The notes under the pieces: generated by a model
Told to the model about the DNA's origin: nothing
The model's input: only the letters and a program-made list of their open reading frames with translations
Database searches by the model: none
From: JBBROS01 sp965260995
GTDB lineage: Bacteria > Pseudomonadota > Alphaproteobacteria > Acetobacterales > Acetobacteraceae
Assembly: GCA_965260995.1 (NCBI GenBank)
Contig: CBDHCD010000003.1
Coordinates: 1,736,001 to 1,800,000, forward strand
Direction of reading: 5' to 3'
Length of the DNA: 64,000 bases
Program-made: the position numbers and the translations under genes
In this document: piece after piece, positions 18,521-27,144 of the stretch
How the letters are laid out: each line of letters opens with the position of its first letter
Position numbering within the stretch: position 1 is the stretch's first letter

Positions 18521-18961
18521 ATGCGCTACCGATCAGGTTTGATGTTCCTCGCCGGCACCCTGACCGTCATCACGGTCGGAGGCGTCGCCGCCTCGCGAGA
18601 CGCGCGGGCACAGAACGACCCTGTCTACACCGTTCGTGACGGGATGGTGGATCAGAACGTTTATAACGGTTACCGCCGCTACGGCGAGTCATGCCTGCGA
18701 TGCCACGGCCCAGACGGGGCGGGCAGCTCTTACGCTCCCAACCTCACCGAGTCGTTGCAGCACCTTGACCACGAGCAGTTCGCCAACATCATCATCAATG
18801 GCAAGCAGAATGTCAGCCAGTCGGAAAACAAGGTGATGCCGGCGTTCGGCACTACGGAAGACGTGGTGCTCTACCTCGATGATATTTACGGTTATCTGAA
18901 GGCGCGGTCCGATGGCAAGTTGCCGCGCGGGCGGCCGAAGCGGTTCGAGAGTGCCGGCTGA
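18521..18961 (+). CDS. xoxG: Cytochrome c electron acceptor of XoxF (XoxG / cytochrome cL-like)
   Basis: 146 residues with an N-terminal signal/anchor (MRYRSGLMFLAGTLTVITVGGVAASRDARA). One covalent heme motif CLRCH at about residue 59 and a downstream axial Met in ENKVMPAFG. The spacing and the ending DDIYGYLKARSDGKLPRGRPKR are typical of the XoxG/MxaG cytochrome family. Accepts electrons from XoxF in the periplasm and passes them to a terminal cytochrome, perhaps the class I cytochrome at 27823-28194. Placed 66 nt after xoxF in the same direction. Confidence 0.92.
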   Translation: MRYRSGLMFLAGTLTVITVGGVAASRDARAQNDPVYTVRDGMVDQNVYNGYRRYGESCLRCHGPDGAGSSYAPNLTESLQHLDHEQFANIIINGKQNVSQSENKVMPAFGTTEDVVLYLDDIYGYLKARSDGKLPRGRPKRFESAG

Positions 18962-19044
18962 AGTATGTTTGGCTCACATCGGCTTGCGCCTCCTGCGCCA
19001 GTCCTTCGTGCCAGTCAGTGTGAATTTCGCTCAAGTGGTTTCAC

Positions 19045-19884
19045 TTGATCAAAAGTTGCTCCAGTTGGGCTTGGACTTGGGGGTTTGCAGCGGCGTTTCT
19101 GCTCGGTCCGGCGGCGTGGGCACAACGCGCCGAACTCGTCTCCCGCACAGAGCTTCGCGTATGCGCGGACCCTAGCAACCTGCCGTTCTCGAATCGTGAG
19201 CTGCAAGGGTTCGAGAACCAGATTGCCGAGTTGATCGCCGCTGACATGAAAGTGCCGGTCGAATACGTCTGGTTCCCGCAAGTGATCGGCTTCGTCCGCA
19301 ACACGTTGCGCGCCCGCACGTGCGACCTAGTAATGGGTGCGGTCGCGGGCGACGACGTGATGGACAACACCACGGCTTACTACCACACCGGCTACATGAT
19401 CGTGACCCGGGCCGCGGACGGCATCACCGCGACCTCGATCAGCGATCCGGCGCTGGCCGACAAGCGCATCGGGCTCGTGGCGGCGACTCCGCCGACTGAC
19501 CTCGTGCTCCGGCACAACCTGTTCGAGCACGTGCGCCCTTACTCACTCGCCGTCGACACGCGGGCCGGCAACCCGGCACGGACGATGTTGCAGGACCTGG
19601 CCGATGGGGCGATCGACGTCGCGCTGGCGTGGGGACCGGTCGCCGGCTACGCCATCAAGCATGACCACTTGCCGTTGCGTGCGATGTTCATCGAGCCGGA
19701 GGCAGGCGCGCCGCGGCTTGATTACCGGATTTCGATGGGAGTGCGGGCGAACGAGCCCGAGTGGCGCCGCCGGGTCAACCAGGCGTTGGCGCGCAAGCGG
19801 CAAGAGGTCGATCAGGTGCTCGACGCATACGGCGTGCCGCAACTTGATGAGCAGAACCGGCCGGTGACTTCCGGAGTGCCGTGA
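19045..19884 (+). CDS. xoxJ: Periplasmic binding-protein-like XoxJ (MxaJ family)
   Basis: About 279 residues from a TTG at 19045 (no better ATG or GTG in frame), with a signal peptide rich in Trp/Ala ending WAQ. Solute-binding-fold features: LRVCADPSNLPFSN, GFENQIAELIAADMKVPVEYVWFPQ, TCDLVMGAVAGDD and RIGLVAATPPTDLVLRHN. This is the quinoprotein-dehydrogenase-associated binding-protein family. XoxJ is thought to help mature or activate XoxF rather than to transport a solute. It follows xoxG and overlaps the next gene by GTGA. Confidence 0.9.
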   Translation: MIKSCSSWAWTWGFAAAFLLGPAAWAQRAELVSRTELRVCADPSNLPFSNRELQGFENQIAELIAADMKVPVEYVWFPQVIGFVRNTLRARTCDLVMGAVAGDDVMDNTTAYYHTGYMIVTRAADGITATSISDPALADKRIGLVAATPPTDLVLRHNLFEHVRPYSLAVDTRAGNPARTMLQDLADGAIDVALAWGPVAGYAIKHDHLPLRAMFIEPEAGAPRLDYRISMGVRANEPEWRRRVNQALARKRQEVDQVLDAYGVPQLDEQNRPVTSGVP

Positions 19885-20459
19885 TCCGTCACGTGAATGA
19901 AGCTTTGGCGCGAGGCGTGTTCCTGCTGATGCTCGCCACCTCTGCCTGTCCGGCCCTGGCCGCGGTTGCCATGCCGGACGGTTACCGCATGGAGGATTAT
20001 CGAGGGCCGGTGCCGGACAGCGTGCCTGGGGCCAGCATCGTGCATGCGCCGCAGGTTGAAGATTTGATCGAGCAGGACGGCGCAGTGCTGATCGACGTGC
20101 TCGCGGCACCGCGGCGTCCACCCGGCATGCGGCAGGGCACGCCCTGGCTGCCGGAGCCGCACGAGGACCTGCCCGGCAGCTTGTGGTGGCCCGGTGTCGG
20201 GCGGGGTGCGATCTCAGCCGAGCTGGAGGCGCGATTTCGGCAGCGGCTGGGAGAGGTGGTGGAGGCTAATCCGGGCAGCCTCGTGGTGTTTTACTGCCTC
20301 AGCAACTGCTGGCTTAGTTGGAACGCCGCCAAGCGGGCGGCTTCATACGGCATCCCGGCCGCGTGGTTCCCGGACGGCGCAGATGGCTGGAAAGCAGCCG
20401 GGTTGCCGGTGGAGAAGGCGACGCCGGAGTTCCTGGATCAGCCGCCCGACGCGCCCTGA
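19881..20459 (+). CDS. Rhodanese-like PQQ-dependent catabolism-associated CXXCW protein
   Basis: 192 residues from a GTG that overlaps the xoxJ stop. Signal peptide (VFLLMLATSACPALA) then a rhodanese-like domain: GAVLIDVLAAPRRPPG near residue 67 and the active loop FYCLSNCWLSWNAAKRA. The C-x3-C-W form of the motif marks the family known to travel with PQQ-dependent alcohol dehydrogenases. Exported, probably acting in sulfur or redox chemistry linked to the SoxYZ-like carrier encoded at 34316-35137. Its 3' end overlaps the convergent gene at 20438 by about 22 nt. Confidence 0.88.
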   Translation: MIRHVNEALARGVFLLMLATSACPALAAVAMPDGYRMEDYRGPVPDSVPGASIVHAPQVEDLIEQDGAVLIDVLAAPRRPPGMRQGTPWLPEPHEDLPGSLWWPGVGRGAISAELEARFRQRLGEVVEANPGSLVVFYCLSNCWLSWNAAKRAASYGIPAAWFPDGADGWKAAGLPVEKATPEFLDQPPDAP

Positions 20460-21028
20460 AGCGCCCGGGCGAAGGCGCCGAGCCGGGCATCCAACTGCAC
20501 CGGCGTCTCGCAGGCGTAGCGGATCGTTCGCTCGACGGACTCATAGTCCCGGATCAGGAAGGCGCGGCGGTCGGCCACTTCCTCCCGCTTCGCTTCAGGG
20601 GCGTCGGCAGGCAAGCCGCGCAGCTCGGCTGTGACGCGGCCGACCACGTCCGTCAGGCCGCGCTGACGCCGGGCGATGGCGTGCAGCCGTTCGATAATCT
20701 GGGTGCGCTCGGCGTTGGTCTCGTCGACCAGGCCAGCGAACACGAGGGGCAGAAGTTCGCGCCGGTCAGGCGGTGGCAGGTCGGCGGCGAATGCTTCCAG
20801 CCGCGACACGCCGGCCTCGCGCGGCACCGAACGCGGGGCGACCTCGGCCACCAGCGCCGCGACCTGCGGGTTGCCGCGCCAATCGCCGGTGGGTTGCGGC
20901 CCGGCCCAGAACGTGCCCGCCGTCACGGTCGGCACCAGGCGCTGGACGCAGGGCCAATCGGCATCCTTGGATGGCGGGCCTGCCGCCGCCAGGAGCAGCA
21001 GCGTGAGGATGGGAAGATTGCGGATCAT
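20438..21028 (-). CDS. Exported protein of unknown function in the lut-like ABC operon
   Basis: 196 residues starting MIRNLPILTLLLLAAAGPPSKDADWPC, a short signal peptide. The mature part contains CVQRLVPTVTAGTFWAGPQPTGDW, then a long helical region with LFAGLVDETNAERTQIIERLHAIARRQR and RDYESVERTIRYACETP, giving two cysteines. It overlaps the upstream permease by 4 nt (ATGA), so it is last in the 24723-to-20438 operon. Position matches the exported proteins that accompany lanthanide/PQQ-associated ABC systems in methylotrophs, but I do not recognise the sequence with certainty. Confidence 0.65.
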   Translation of the reverse strand: MIRNLPILTLLLLAAAGPPSKDADWPCVQRLVPTVTAGTFWAGPQPTGDWRGNPQVAALVAEVAPRSVPREAGVSRLEAFAADLPPPDRRELLPLVFAGLVDETNAERTQIIERLHAIARRQRGLTDVVGRVTAELRGLPADAPEAKREEVADRRAFLIRDYESVERTIRYACETPVQLDARLGAFARALQGASGG

Positions 21029-21834
21029 TCGGCGGGTGCCGCGCGGCGGGCAATCAGGCCACGGCCCGGGTCGTAGCCGACCACCGCCGCGGCCATGAAC
21101 AACAACGTGCAGCCAGCCACCACCGCCGCGGAGGTCAGGTCAAGCCGCCCATACAGGGCGAACCGGATGAGTTCGGTGGCCGAGGTGAAAGGGTTGGCCT
21201 CGCAGATCCAATACAGGGTCAAGCTCGACTCCTTCACTCTCCAGAGCGGATACAGGGCGGAAGACGCGAAGAACATGGGAAAGATGACGAAGTTCATCAC
21301 GCCGGCGAAGTTCTCCAACTGGCGGATCACCGAGGACAGCACCAAGCCCAGCGCGCCGAGCATCAGCCCCGACAGAATTAAGGCCGGCAACACGGCCAAG
21401 TAGCCGAGCGGCGGCGGCTCGATCTCCCAGAACCAGGCGATGGCGAGGAACAGGTAGGCTTGCACCACGGAGACGGCGACGCCGGCCAGCAGCTTGGACA
21501 GCAGCAGGAACCAGCGGGGCAGCGGGCTGACCATGAGGGTGCGCATGCTGCCCATCTCGCGGTCGTAAACCATGGACAGCGAGCTTTGCATGCCGTTGAA
21601 CAACTGGATCATCGCGATCAGGCCGGGCGCGATGTAGACCTCGTACGGCACGTAGGTCTCGTAGGGCGGGATGATCGAAACGCCGAGCACGAAACGGAAC
21701 CCGGCGGCGAAGATGGCGAGCCAGACCAACGGCCGCACCAGGGCGGAGACGAAACGGCCTCGTTGGTGCACCCAGCGCAGCGCCTCGCGCCGGATGATGC
21801 CCCCCATGCAGCGAGCGTACTGCGCGGCCGTCAC
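21025..21834 (-). CDS. ABC-2 type permease, PQQ-dehydrogenase/lanthanide-associated (LutF-like)
   Basis: 269 residues from a GTG overlapping the ATPase stop. Six hydrophobic segments can be followed (for example VWLAIFAAGFRFVLG, IAPGLIAMIQLF, LLSKLLAGVAVSVVQAYLFLAI, LPALILSGLMLGALGLVLSSV, FVIFPMFFASSALYPL, VVAGCTLLFMAAAVVGY). REMGSMRTLMVSPLPR is the cytoplasmic coupling region typical of ABC-2 exporters. With the ATPase it forms a membrane complex. In methylobacteria an equivalent pair (lutE/lutF) takes part in lanthanide handling; equivalence is inferred from gene order. Confidence 0.85.
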   Translation of the reverse strand: MTAAQYARCMGGIIRREALRWVHQRGRFVSALVRPLVWLAIFAAGFRFVLGVSIIPPYETYVPYEVYIAPGLIAMIQLFNGMQSSLSMVYDREMGSMRTLMVSPLPRWFLLLSKLLAGVAVSVVQAYLFLAIAWFWEIEPPPLGYLAVLPALILSGLMLGALGLVLSSVIRQLENFAGVMNFVIFPMFFASSALYPLWRVKESSLTLYWICEANPFTSATELIRFALYGRLDLTSAAVVAGCTLLFMAAAVVGYDPGRGLIARRAAPAE

Positions 21835-22589
21835 GACGCCGCCCCGCGCACGAGCGCGCCGAAGGCCTGTTCGAGGTCGTCCGTCCCCTGTCCTGCCACT
21901 ACGTCAGCCACCGGCCCCTCGGCCAGCACACGGCCGCGGTGCAGGACGACGACCCGGGCCCAGGCGCCGGCCTCGTCGATCAGGTGCGTCGCCCACAACA
22001 CCGCCAGGCCCTCGGCGCACAACTGCTTGACGTGCGACAGCAGGAAGGCGCGGCTTTCCATGTCCAGCCCGGCGGTCGGCTCGTCGAGCAGCAGCAACGA
22101 GGGCTCGTGCAGCAAGGCGCGCGCCAGCTCCACGCGCCGCCTCTGCCCGCCCGAGAGCGCCCGGACCCGGTCATGCCGCCGGTCCAGCAGGCCGACCCGG
22201 CCCAACTCGGCCTCCGCCCTGGCGAGCGCCCGACGCCGGGCCATGCCGTGAAGGGAGGCGTGGTAGAGGAGGTTCTGCTGCACGGTGAGGTCGAGGTCGA
22301 GGGTCGGCTGCTGGAATACGACGCCCATCCGCGCGAGCGCCGCCCCGGGGTCGGTCGCGAACGCCCGGCCGAACACCGCGATCTGGCCGGCGTGCGCGTG
22401 ATAGAGGCGCGTGATCAGCGCGAACAGCGTCGTCTTGCCGGCGCCGTTGGGGCCGAGCAGCACGGTGAAGTCGCCGGGCGCGATGGACAGGCTCACGCCG
22501 TGCAACACCGTCTTGCCGCCGAGGCGGTGGCTCAGGCCGGAGACCCGCAGCGCCAAGTCCGCGGCGGGCGGCTCGACCCGCGCCAGCAT
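21831..22589 (-). CDS. ABC transporter ATP-binding protein (LutE-like)
   Basis: 252 residues. Complete nucleotide-binding domain: Walker A LGPNGAGKTT at about residue 45, Q-loop VVFQQPTLDLDLTV, signature LSGGQRRRVELARAL, Walker B LLLLDEPTAGLD and H-loop LWATHLIDEA. Start ATG 22589 overlaps the stop of the beta-propeller gene (ATGA); a longer upstream frame is antisense artefact. Supplies energy for the permease at 21025-21834. Family resembles the ATPase of the PQQ-dependent alcohol dehydrogenase system. Confidence 0.9.
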   Translation of the reverse strand: MLARVEPPAADLALRVSGLSHRLGGKTVLHGVSLSIAPGDFTVLLGPNGAGKTTLFALITRLYHAHAGQIAVFGRAFATDPGAALARMGVVFQQPTLDLDLTVQQNLLYHASLHGMARRRALARAEAELGRVGLLDRRHDRVRALSGGQRRRVELARALLHEPSLLLLDEPTAGLDMESRAFLLSHVKQLCAEGLAVLWATHLIDEAGAWARVVVLHRGRVLAEGPVADVVAGQGTDDLEQAFGALVRGAAS

Positions 22590-23551
22590 CACGGGGCGAC
22601 CACGACGCCCCACGGCAGTTGCCCGACGGGGACGGACTTGGTCACCTTCAGCGCGTCGACGTCGATCACCGACATGTCGTTGCTGACGCCGTTGGTGGTG
22701 TACAGGCGTTTGCCGTCGAGCGAGAAGGCGAGGTTCCAAACCCTTTGACCCACCAGCAAATACTTCGTCACCTCGAAGGTCTTGGCGTTCACCACCGCGA
22801 TGCGGTTGGCCGGGCCTAGGGCGACGAACGCCTGGGTGTGGTCGGCGTTGATGGCGATGCCGACGGGCTGGATGGATTCGGTCGGCACGCCGGGCACCTT
22901 GAACTCAATCGTGTGCACGACCTTGCGGGCGGCGGCGTCGATCACCGCGACCGTGCCGCCCACCTCGGATGAGACCCACACCTGCTCGCCGTCGGGGGTG
23001 AACCGCGCCACCCGCGGGCGGCTGCCGACCAGCACGTTCGCCACCACCTCGTGGGTCTTGGTGTCGATGAAGTGCGCCATGCTGGTGGTCTCGGACGTGT
23101 TGACCAGGATGGCGCCGTCCGGGCTGAGCCCCATGCCTTCCGGCTCGACGCCGACGCCGATCTCGGTGACGATGCGGCCGGCGGAGATGTCGAGCACGGA
23201 GACCATGTTGTCGTTCTCGTTCGACACGTAGAGCGTGGCACCGTCCGGGCTGAGGGTGAACAATTCGGGGTCTGGCCCGCTCGGCAGCACGCGCGTCACC
23301 TTGAGCGACTTGAGGTCGAGCACCTCGATGTGGTCGCTGTCGCTGGTGCAGATGTAGAGGCTCTGCCCGTCCTTCGACAGCACGATGCCGCGCGGCCGCT
23401 CGCCGACCGGGACAGTGGCGCGGATGGCGAGCGAAGCGCCGTCGACCACGGTGATCGTGTTGTCCTTCTCGTTGGACACGAGGATGGTTTCGGCCTGGGC
23501 GCTGGCGGCAGTGAGCAACAAGGCCAAGGTGATGCGGGTCACATGCGGCAT
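22589..23551 (-). CDS. YVTN-type beta-propeller protein associated with PQQ-dependent catabolism
   Basis: 320 residues with a signal peptide (MPHVTRITLALLLTAASAQA). Seven propeller repeats are readable, with motifs such as ILVSNEKDNTITVVDGAS, SLYICTSDSDHIEVLDL, TLYVSNENDNMVSVLDIS, VWVSSEVGGTVAVIDAA and RLYTTNGVSNDMSVIDVD. This is the cytochrome-D1-like propeller family found with PQQ dehydrogenase clusters. Periplasmic; may bind a metal complex or cofactor. Co-transcribed: its 5' end overlaps the 3' end of the binding-protein gene by 13 nt and its stop overlaps the ATPase start. Confidence 0.88.
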   Translation of the reverse strand: MPHVTRITLALLLTAASAQAETILVSNEKDNTITVVDGASLAIRATVPVGERPRGIVLSKDGQSLYICTSDSDHIEVLDLKSLKVTRVLPSGPDPELFTLSPDGATLYVSNENDNMVSVLDISAGRIVTEIGVGVEPEGMGLSPDGAILVNTSETTSMAHFIDTKTHEVVANVLVGSRPRVARFTPDGEQVWVSSEVGGTVAVIDAAARKVVHTIEFKVPGVPTESIQPVGIAINADHTQAFVALGPANRIAVVNAKTFEVTKYLLVGQRVWNLAFSLDGKRLYTTNGVSNDMSVIDVDALKVTKSVPVGQLPWGVVVAP

Positions 23552-24723
23552 GTCGTCTCCGGTTCGTCAATGCCGAGCGTGTCGAGCTCGGAGTGCTGAT
23601 GCAGATAGCCCGGCTGCGGCGAGACCGAGACCAGGCTGCGCGCGTCGGCCAGCAGCACCGGCTGGCGAAGCTGCCCGTCCCAGGAGCGAAACTGCAAGCG
23701 GGAGCCTTTGAAGGCGGCCAGCTCGAAGGCCGGGCCGCGCATGTAGCGGGCGATCTGGGCTGGTTCGGTGCCGCCGCCGCGAGTCGCCGCCTCGCCGACC
23801 GCGCGCACCGCCATCCACGCGCCGTAGTCGTGCGGCGTCATCCAGCGGTGCGCCTGCTTCTGGAACCGGCTCTGCAACTGCGTGCCGCCCCACTGCTCGA
23901 ACGGCTTGGCCCAGGCGGTGGGCACCAGGCCGTGGGTGCCGGCGATCGGGCGCGGCTCGGTGGTGCGGTAGGCCAGGTCCTCGCCGAAACCTTCCTCGGT
24001 GGTGTCAGCGACCACCAGCACGTCGTAGCTCAGCCCCTGGGTGAAGCGCGCCACCTCCGCGCCGATCGAGACGTGGCCGGTGTCGGTGCGTTGCGCGCCC
24101 GGGGCGAAGGTCCAAGGTTTGTCTTCCACGATCTTGAGCTGGAACTTGCGCGCCGAACGCTGGAACGCGTCAGCGAACAATGTGTCGGCCTCGGTCGGCC
24201 CCGGCACCAGCAGCAGGTTGCGCCACCGCTTCACGGCCAGGAACTGCATCAGGGCGTCGGCGCGCATGGCCCGGCTCGGCAGCAGGTGCAGCACGTTGCG
24301 GCGGCAATCCGCTCCGCGCAGGCGGTCATCCTCGCTGGTGGCGTCGAGCACGAGGGAGTCGCGGAACGCGGGCAGGTCGGCCACTTGCAGCAGCAGCGGC
24401 GCGGGCAGGTCGGCGACGACGAGGCGCACGCCGTCCTCCGCCATGGCCTTCGCCGCCGCCAGCACCGCCGCCGGGTCAGGCTCGACGGCTTCGCGCAGGC
24501 GGAAGGACTGGCCGAGGAAGCGGCCGGTCGTCTGGTTGTCGGCCAGGGCGAGGCGCGCGCCCTGCACGCCCGCGTCGGCCGGCGGCGGGTCGAGCAGGCT
24601 GGACGGCGGCGGCTCCGGCGTGAGGCCCAGGTAGCCGATCACGACCAGGGGCTGCTCCGCGGCGCGGGCGGGCGAGGGCCAGGCCGGGCAGGTCAACGAC
24701 AGAATGAGCAGGATCAACCGCAC
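23539..24723 (-). CDS. ABC transporter substrate-binding protein of the PQQ-dehydrogenase system (LutA-like)
   Basis: 394 residues from a GTG at 24723; signal peptide MRLILLILSLTCPAWPSPARA. The mature protein has the branched-chain-type periplasmic binding fold: LVVIGYLGLTPEPP, GARLALADNQTTGRFLGQSF, DGVRLVVADLPAP, WRNLLLVPGPTEADTLFADAF, YDVLVVADTTEEGFGEDLAYRT and HDYGAWMAVRAVGEA. Ends with a Cys-containing tail. First gene of the minus-strand operon down to 20438. By family and position this is the periplasmic receptor of the lut-like system; ligand not established here. Confidence 0.87.
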   Translation of the reverse strand: MRLILLILSLTCPAWPSPARAAEQPLVVIGYLGLTPEPPPSSLLDPPPADAGVQGARLALADNQTTGRFLGQSFRLREAVEPDPAAVLAAAKAMAEDGVRLVVADLPAPLLLQVADLPAFRDSLVLDATSEDDRLRGADCRRNVLHLLPSRAMRADALMQFLAVKRWRNLLLVPGPTEADTLFADAFQRSARKFQLKIVEDKPWTFAPGAQRTDTGHVSIGAEVARFTQGLSYDVLVVADTTEEGFGEDLAYRTTEPRPIAGTHGLVPTAWAKPFEQWGGTQLQSRFQKQAHRWMTPHDYGAWMAVRAVGEAATRGGGTEPAQIARYMRGPAFELAAFKGSRLQFRSWDGQLRQPVLLADARSLVSVSPQPGYLHQHSELDTLGIDEPETTCRM

Positions 24724-24832
24724 GGCGTTCCGTTTCTCCCGATGGTGGGCGGCGCACGTTGCGCCGGCCGCTTGTTGGGGGAAGAATGGACTGCAACCCG
24801 GCGCTTGTCAGCCTCAATCCAGGATGGACGTG

Positions 24833-25321
24833 ATGACGCGTTTGCTCGCCACCTTCTGCTTCGCCGCGGCCGGCTTCGCCCTGGCCTCCACGTCCGGCTG
24901 GGCCGCACCGCGAAGCATCGCGGTGTTCGACTTCGATATGGTCAACACGTCGCCGGCCGCGACCACGCCGGAGGAGAATGGGCGGTTGCGGGCGCTCGAC
25001 GCGCAGTTGCACGAGGCTTTGGCTGGGCGCTTCACGCTCGTGGACATCGATCCAGTGCGACCGGCGCTGTCGCGCGTCCGCTCGATCCGCGGCTGCAACG
25101 GGTGCGAGCTGGACCTGGCGCGCCGGTCGGGGGCCGATCTCGCCGCCTACGGCTGGGTGCAGAAGGTCAGCAACCTGATCCTGAACGTCAACCTGGTCAT
25201 CGAGGACGCCGAGACCGGCAAGGTGATCAAGGCCGACAGCGTCGATATCCGCGGCAACACCGACGAATCGTGGCAGCGCGGGCTGCGCTACTTGCTGAAT
25301 GAGCGCTTGTTCCGCGAATGA
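24833..25321 (+). CDS. Exported DUF2380/DUF3280-like protein
   Basis: About 162 residues from ATG 24833 (AGGA 8 nt upstream); ATG 24824 would add three residues. Signal peptide MTRLLATFCFAAAGFALASTSGWA, then RSIAVFDFDMVNTS and a two-Cys loop RGCNGCELDLARRSGADLAAYGWVQKVSNLILNVNLVIEDAETGKV. The 'IAVFDFDM.NTS' start and beta-rich body match small unknown-function families seen beside PQQ-dehydrogenase ABC genes. Divergent from the binding-protein gene. Role unknown; probably periplasmic. Confidence 0.7.
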   Translation: MTRLLATFCFAAAGFALASTSGWAAPRSIAVFDFDMVNTSPAATTPEENGRLRALDAQLHEALAGRFTLVDIDPVRPALSRVRSIRGCNGCELDLARRSGADLAAYGWVQKVSNLILNVNLVIEDAETGKVIKADSVDIRGNTDESWQRGLRYLLNERLFRE

Positions 25322-25436
25322 GCTGATGCGCCGCCGTTCGCGCCGGGGCCGATGCGGCGATCCTCGTGCCAAGTAAGCTGATACACTCACCACGAGCGAG
25401 ACGCCGGGCAACGAGCGTCCATCAGGAGGAGCCGCC

Positions 25437-26411
25437 ATGAACATTCCCCGCCGGGCACTGCTGCTCGCGCCGCTGCTCGCCGCCGCGGACGCCTTGCCCG
25501 GCGTCCGCGTCGGCACGCTGCGCTTCGGGACCGTCGGCTGGGAGATCGACGTGATGCGCCACCACGGGCTCGACCGGGCGTCCGGCGTCGTTGCCGAGCC
25601 GGTGGAGTACGCGGCCTCGCAGGCGACGCAGGTGGCGTTGCAGGCCGGACGGGTGGACACGATCGTGCAGGACTGGCTGTTCGTCTCGCGGCAGCGGGCC
25701 GAGGGCGCGGATTGGACGTTCGCACCGAGCTCGTCCGCGGTGGGGGCGGTGATGGTCCCGGCCGGTTCGCCGGTGAACAGCCTCGCCGACCTGGCCGGCC
25801 GCCGGCTCGGCGTCGCCGGCAGCCCGCTCGACAAGAGCTGGCTGGTGCTGCGCGCCTACGCCCGGGACAAGTTCGGTCTCGACCTCGATCAAGCGGTCGA
25901 AAAGGTGTTCGGCCCGCCTCCGTTGCTGGCCGAGCAGCTCAAGCTCGGCCGCATCGACGCCGCCCTCACCTACTGGCCGTTCGCGGCCCGGGCCGCGGCG
26001 GACGGGATGCGGCAGGTGCTCTCCGTGGAGGAGGCAATCAGCGGCCTCGGCGTGCCGACGGGCGTGCCAATGGTTGGCTGGGTGTTCTCGGCCAGTTGGG
26101 CCGCGCGCCAACGCGCGGCGGTCACGGGCTTCCTCGCCGCGTCCGGCCGCGCCCGCGCGATCCTGGCCAGCTCGGACGCCGAATGGCAGCGCATCGCGCC
26201 GCTGACCGGCGCGTCCGGCCCGCGGGAGCTAGCCCGGCTGCGGGACTGGTATCGCGGCGGCGTCCCCGGTTCCTGGGGCGCGGCGGAGCAGGGAGCGGCC
26301 GCCCGCCTCTACGACATCCTGGCCGGCATCGGCGGTCCCGAACTGGTCGGCCGGGCGCGGCGCCTCTCCCCCGGCACCTTCTGGCAGGCCGCCGAGCCGT
26401 CCGCTGGCTAG
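25437..26411 (+). CDS. NitT/TauT-type ABC transporter substrate-binding protein
   Basis: 324 residues, ATG 25437 with an AGGAGGAG site. Signal peptide MNIPRRALLLAPLLAAADA, then binding-protein fold: VGTLRFGTVGWEIDVMRHHGLD, ALQAGRVDTIVQDWLFVSRQRAEG, AVMVPAGSPVNSLADLAGRRLGVAGSPLDKSW and KLGRIDAALTYWPFAARA. The 'LADLAGRRLGV' and 'RIDAALTYWP' motifs are typical of nitrate/taurine-type (SsuA-like) receptors. First gene of a three-gene ABC operon inside the methanol island. In this context a substrate linked to PQQ enzymes or metal complexes is possible but unproven. Confidence 0.85.
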   Translation: MNIPRRALLLAPLLAAADALPGVRVGTLRFGTVGWEIDVMRHHGLDRASGVVAEPVEYAASQATQVALQAGRVDTIVQDWLFVSRQRAEGADWTFAPSSSAVGAVMVPAGSPVNSLADLAGRRLGVAGSPLDKSWLVLRAYARDKFGLDLDQAVEKVFGPPPLLAEQLKLGRIDAALTYWPFAARAAADGMRQVLSVEEAISGLGVPTGVPMVGWVFSASWAARQRAAVTGFLAASGRARAILASSDAEWQRIAPLTGASGPRELARLRDWYRGGVPGSWGAAEQGAAARLYDILAGIGGPELVGRARRLSPGTFWQAAEPSAG

Positions 26412-26442
26412 GGTCGCCGCCACCCGCCTGCTGCCGATCCTC

Positions 26443-27144
26443 ATGCTGTTGCTGGCCTGGGAGGTGGGCGCGCGCTGGGCGGCGAGCCGGCTGCTGCCGC
26501 CGCCCAGCGCCGTGGCCGCCGCCCTCGCCGCCGAGGCCGCGTCCGGTCGGCTGATGCACAACCTCGAGGTCACGCTGGTGCGCGTCGCCCTGGCCTTCGC
26601 GCTCGCGATGGGGGCCGGCAGCGCGCTCGGCGTCGTCATGGGCCGGTCGCGGCGGCTCGACCTGCTGCTCGACAGCCTGCTGACGGCGCTGCTCAACCTT
26701 CCGGCCCTGGTCGGCATCGTGCTGCTCTACGTCTGGTTCGGGCTGAGCGAGACCACCACCATCGTCGCCGTCGCGCTCAACAAGCTGCCCAACACTGCCG
26801 TCACGTTGCGGGAAGGAGCGCGGGCGCTTGACCAGGGGCTGATCGACATGGCGCGCAGTTTCCGCATGGGGCGGCTGTCCACGTTGCGTCATGTCGTGTT
26901 GCCGCAGCTCTACCCTTACACGTTCGCGGCGGCGCGCTCGGGACTGGCGCTGATCTGGAAGATCGTGCTGGTGGCCGAGTTGCTGGGCCGCAGCGACGGT
27001 GTCGGCTTCCAGATCCAGGTGTATTTCCAGTTGTTCGACGTGACCGGCATCTTGGCCTACACGGCCGCCTTCATGCTGGTGGTGCAGGTGATCGAGTGGA
27101 TGGTGCTGCAGCCACTGGAACGCCGGGCCAACCGGTGGCGGTGA
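26443..27144 (+). CDS. ABC transporter permease (SsuC/TauC-like)
   Basis: At least 233 residues from ATG 26443; the true N-terminus may lie a little upstream, since the frame stays open for some codons without a clear start. Hydrophobic segments include LMLLLAWEVGARW, VRVALAFALAMGAGSALGVVM and LLNLPALVGIVLLYVWFGLS. The EAA loop for contacting the ATPase reads LDQGLIDMARSFRMGRLSTLRHVVLPQLYPY. This is the standard permease of nitrate/sulfonate/taurine ABC systems. Overlaps the ATPase by GTGA. Confidence 0.87.
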   Translation: MLLLAWEVGARWAASRLLPPPSAVAAALAAEAASGRLMHNLEVTLVRVALAFALAMGAGSALGVVMGRSRRLDLLLDSLLTALLNLPALVGIVLLYVWFGLSETTTIVAVALNKLPNTAVTLREGARALDQGLIDMARSFRMGRLSTLRHVVLPQLYPYTFAAARSGLALIWKIVLVAELLGRSDGVGFQIQVYFQLFDVTGILAYTAAFMLVVQVIEWMVLQPLERRANRWR

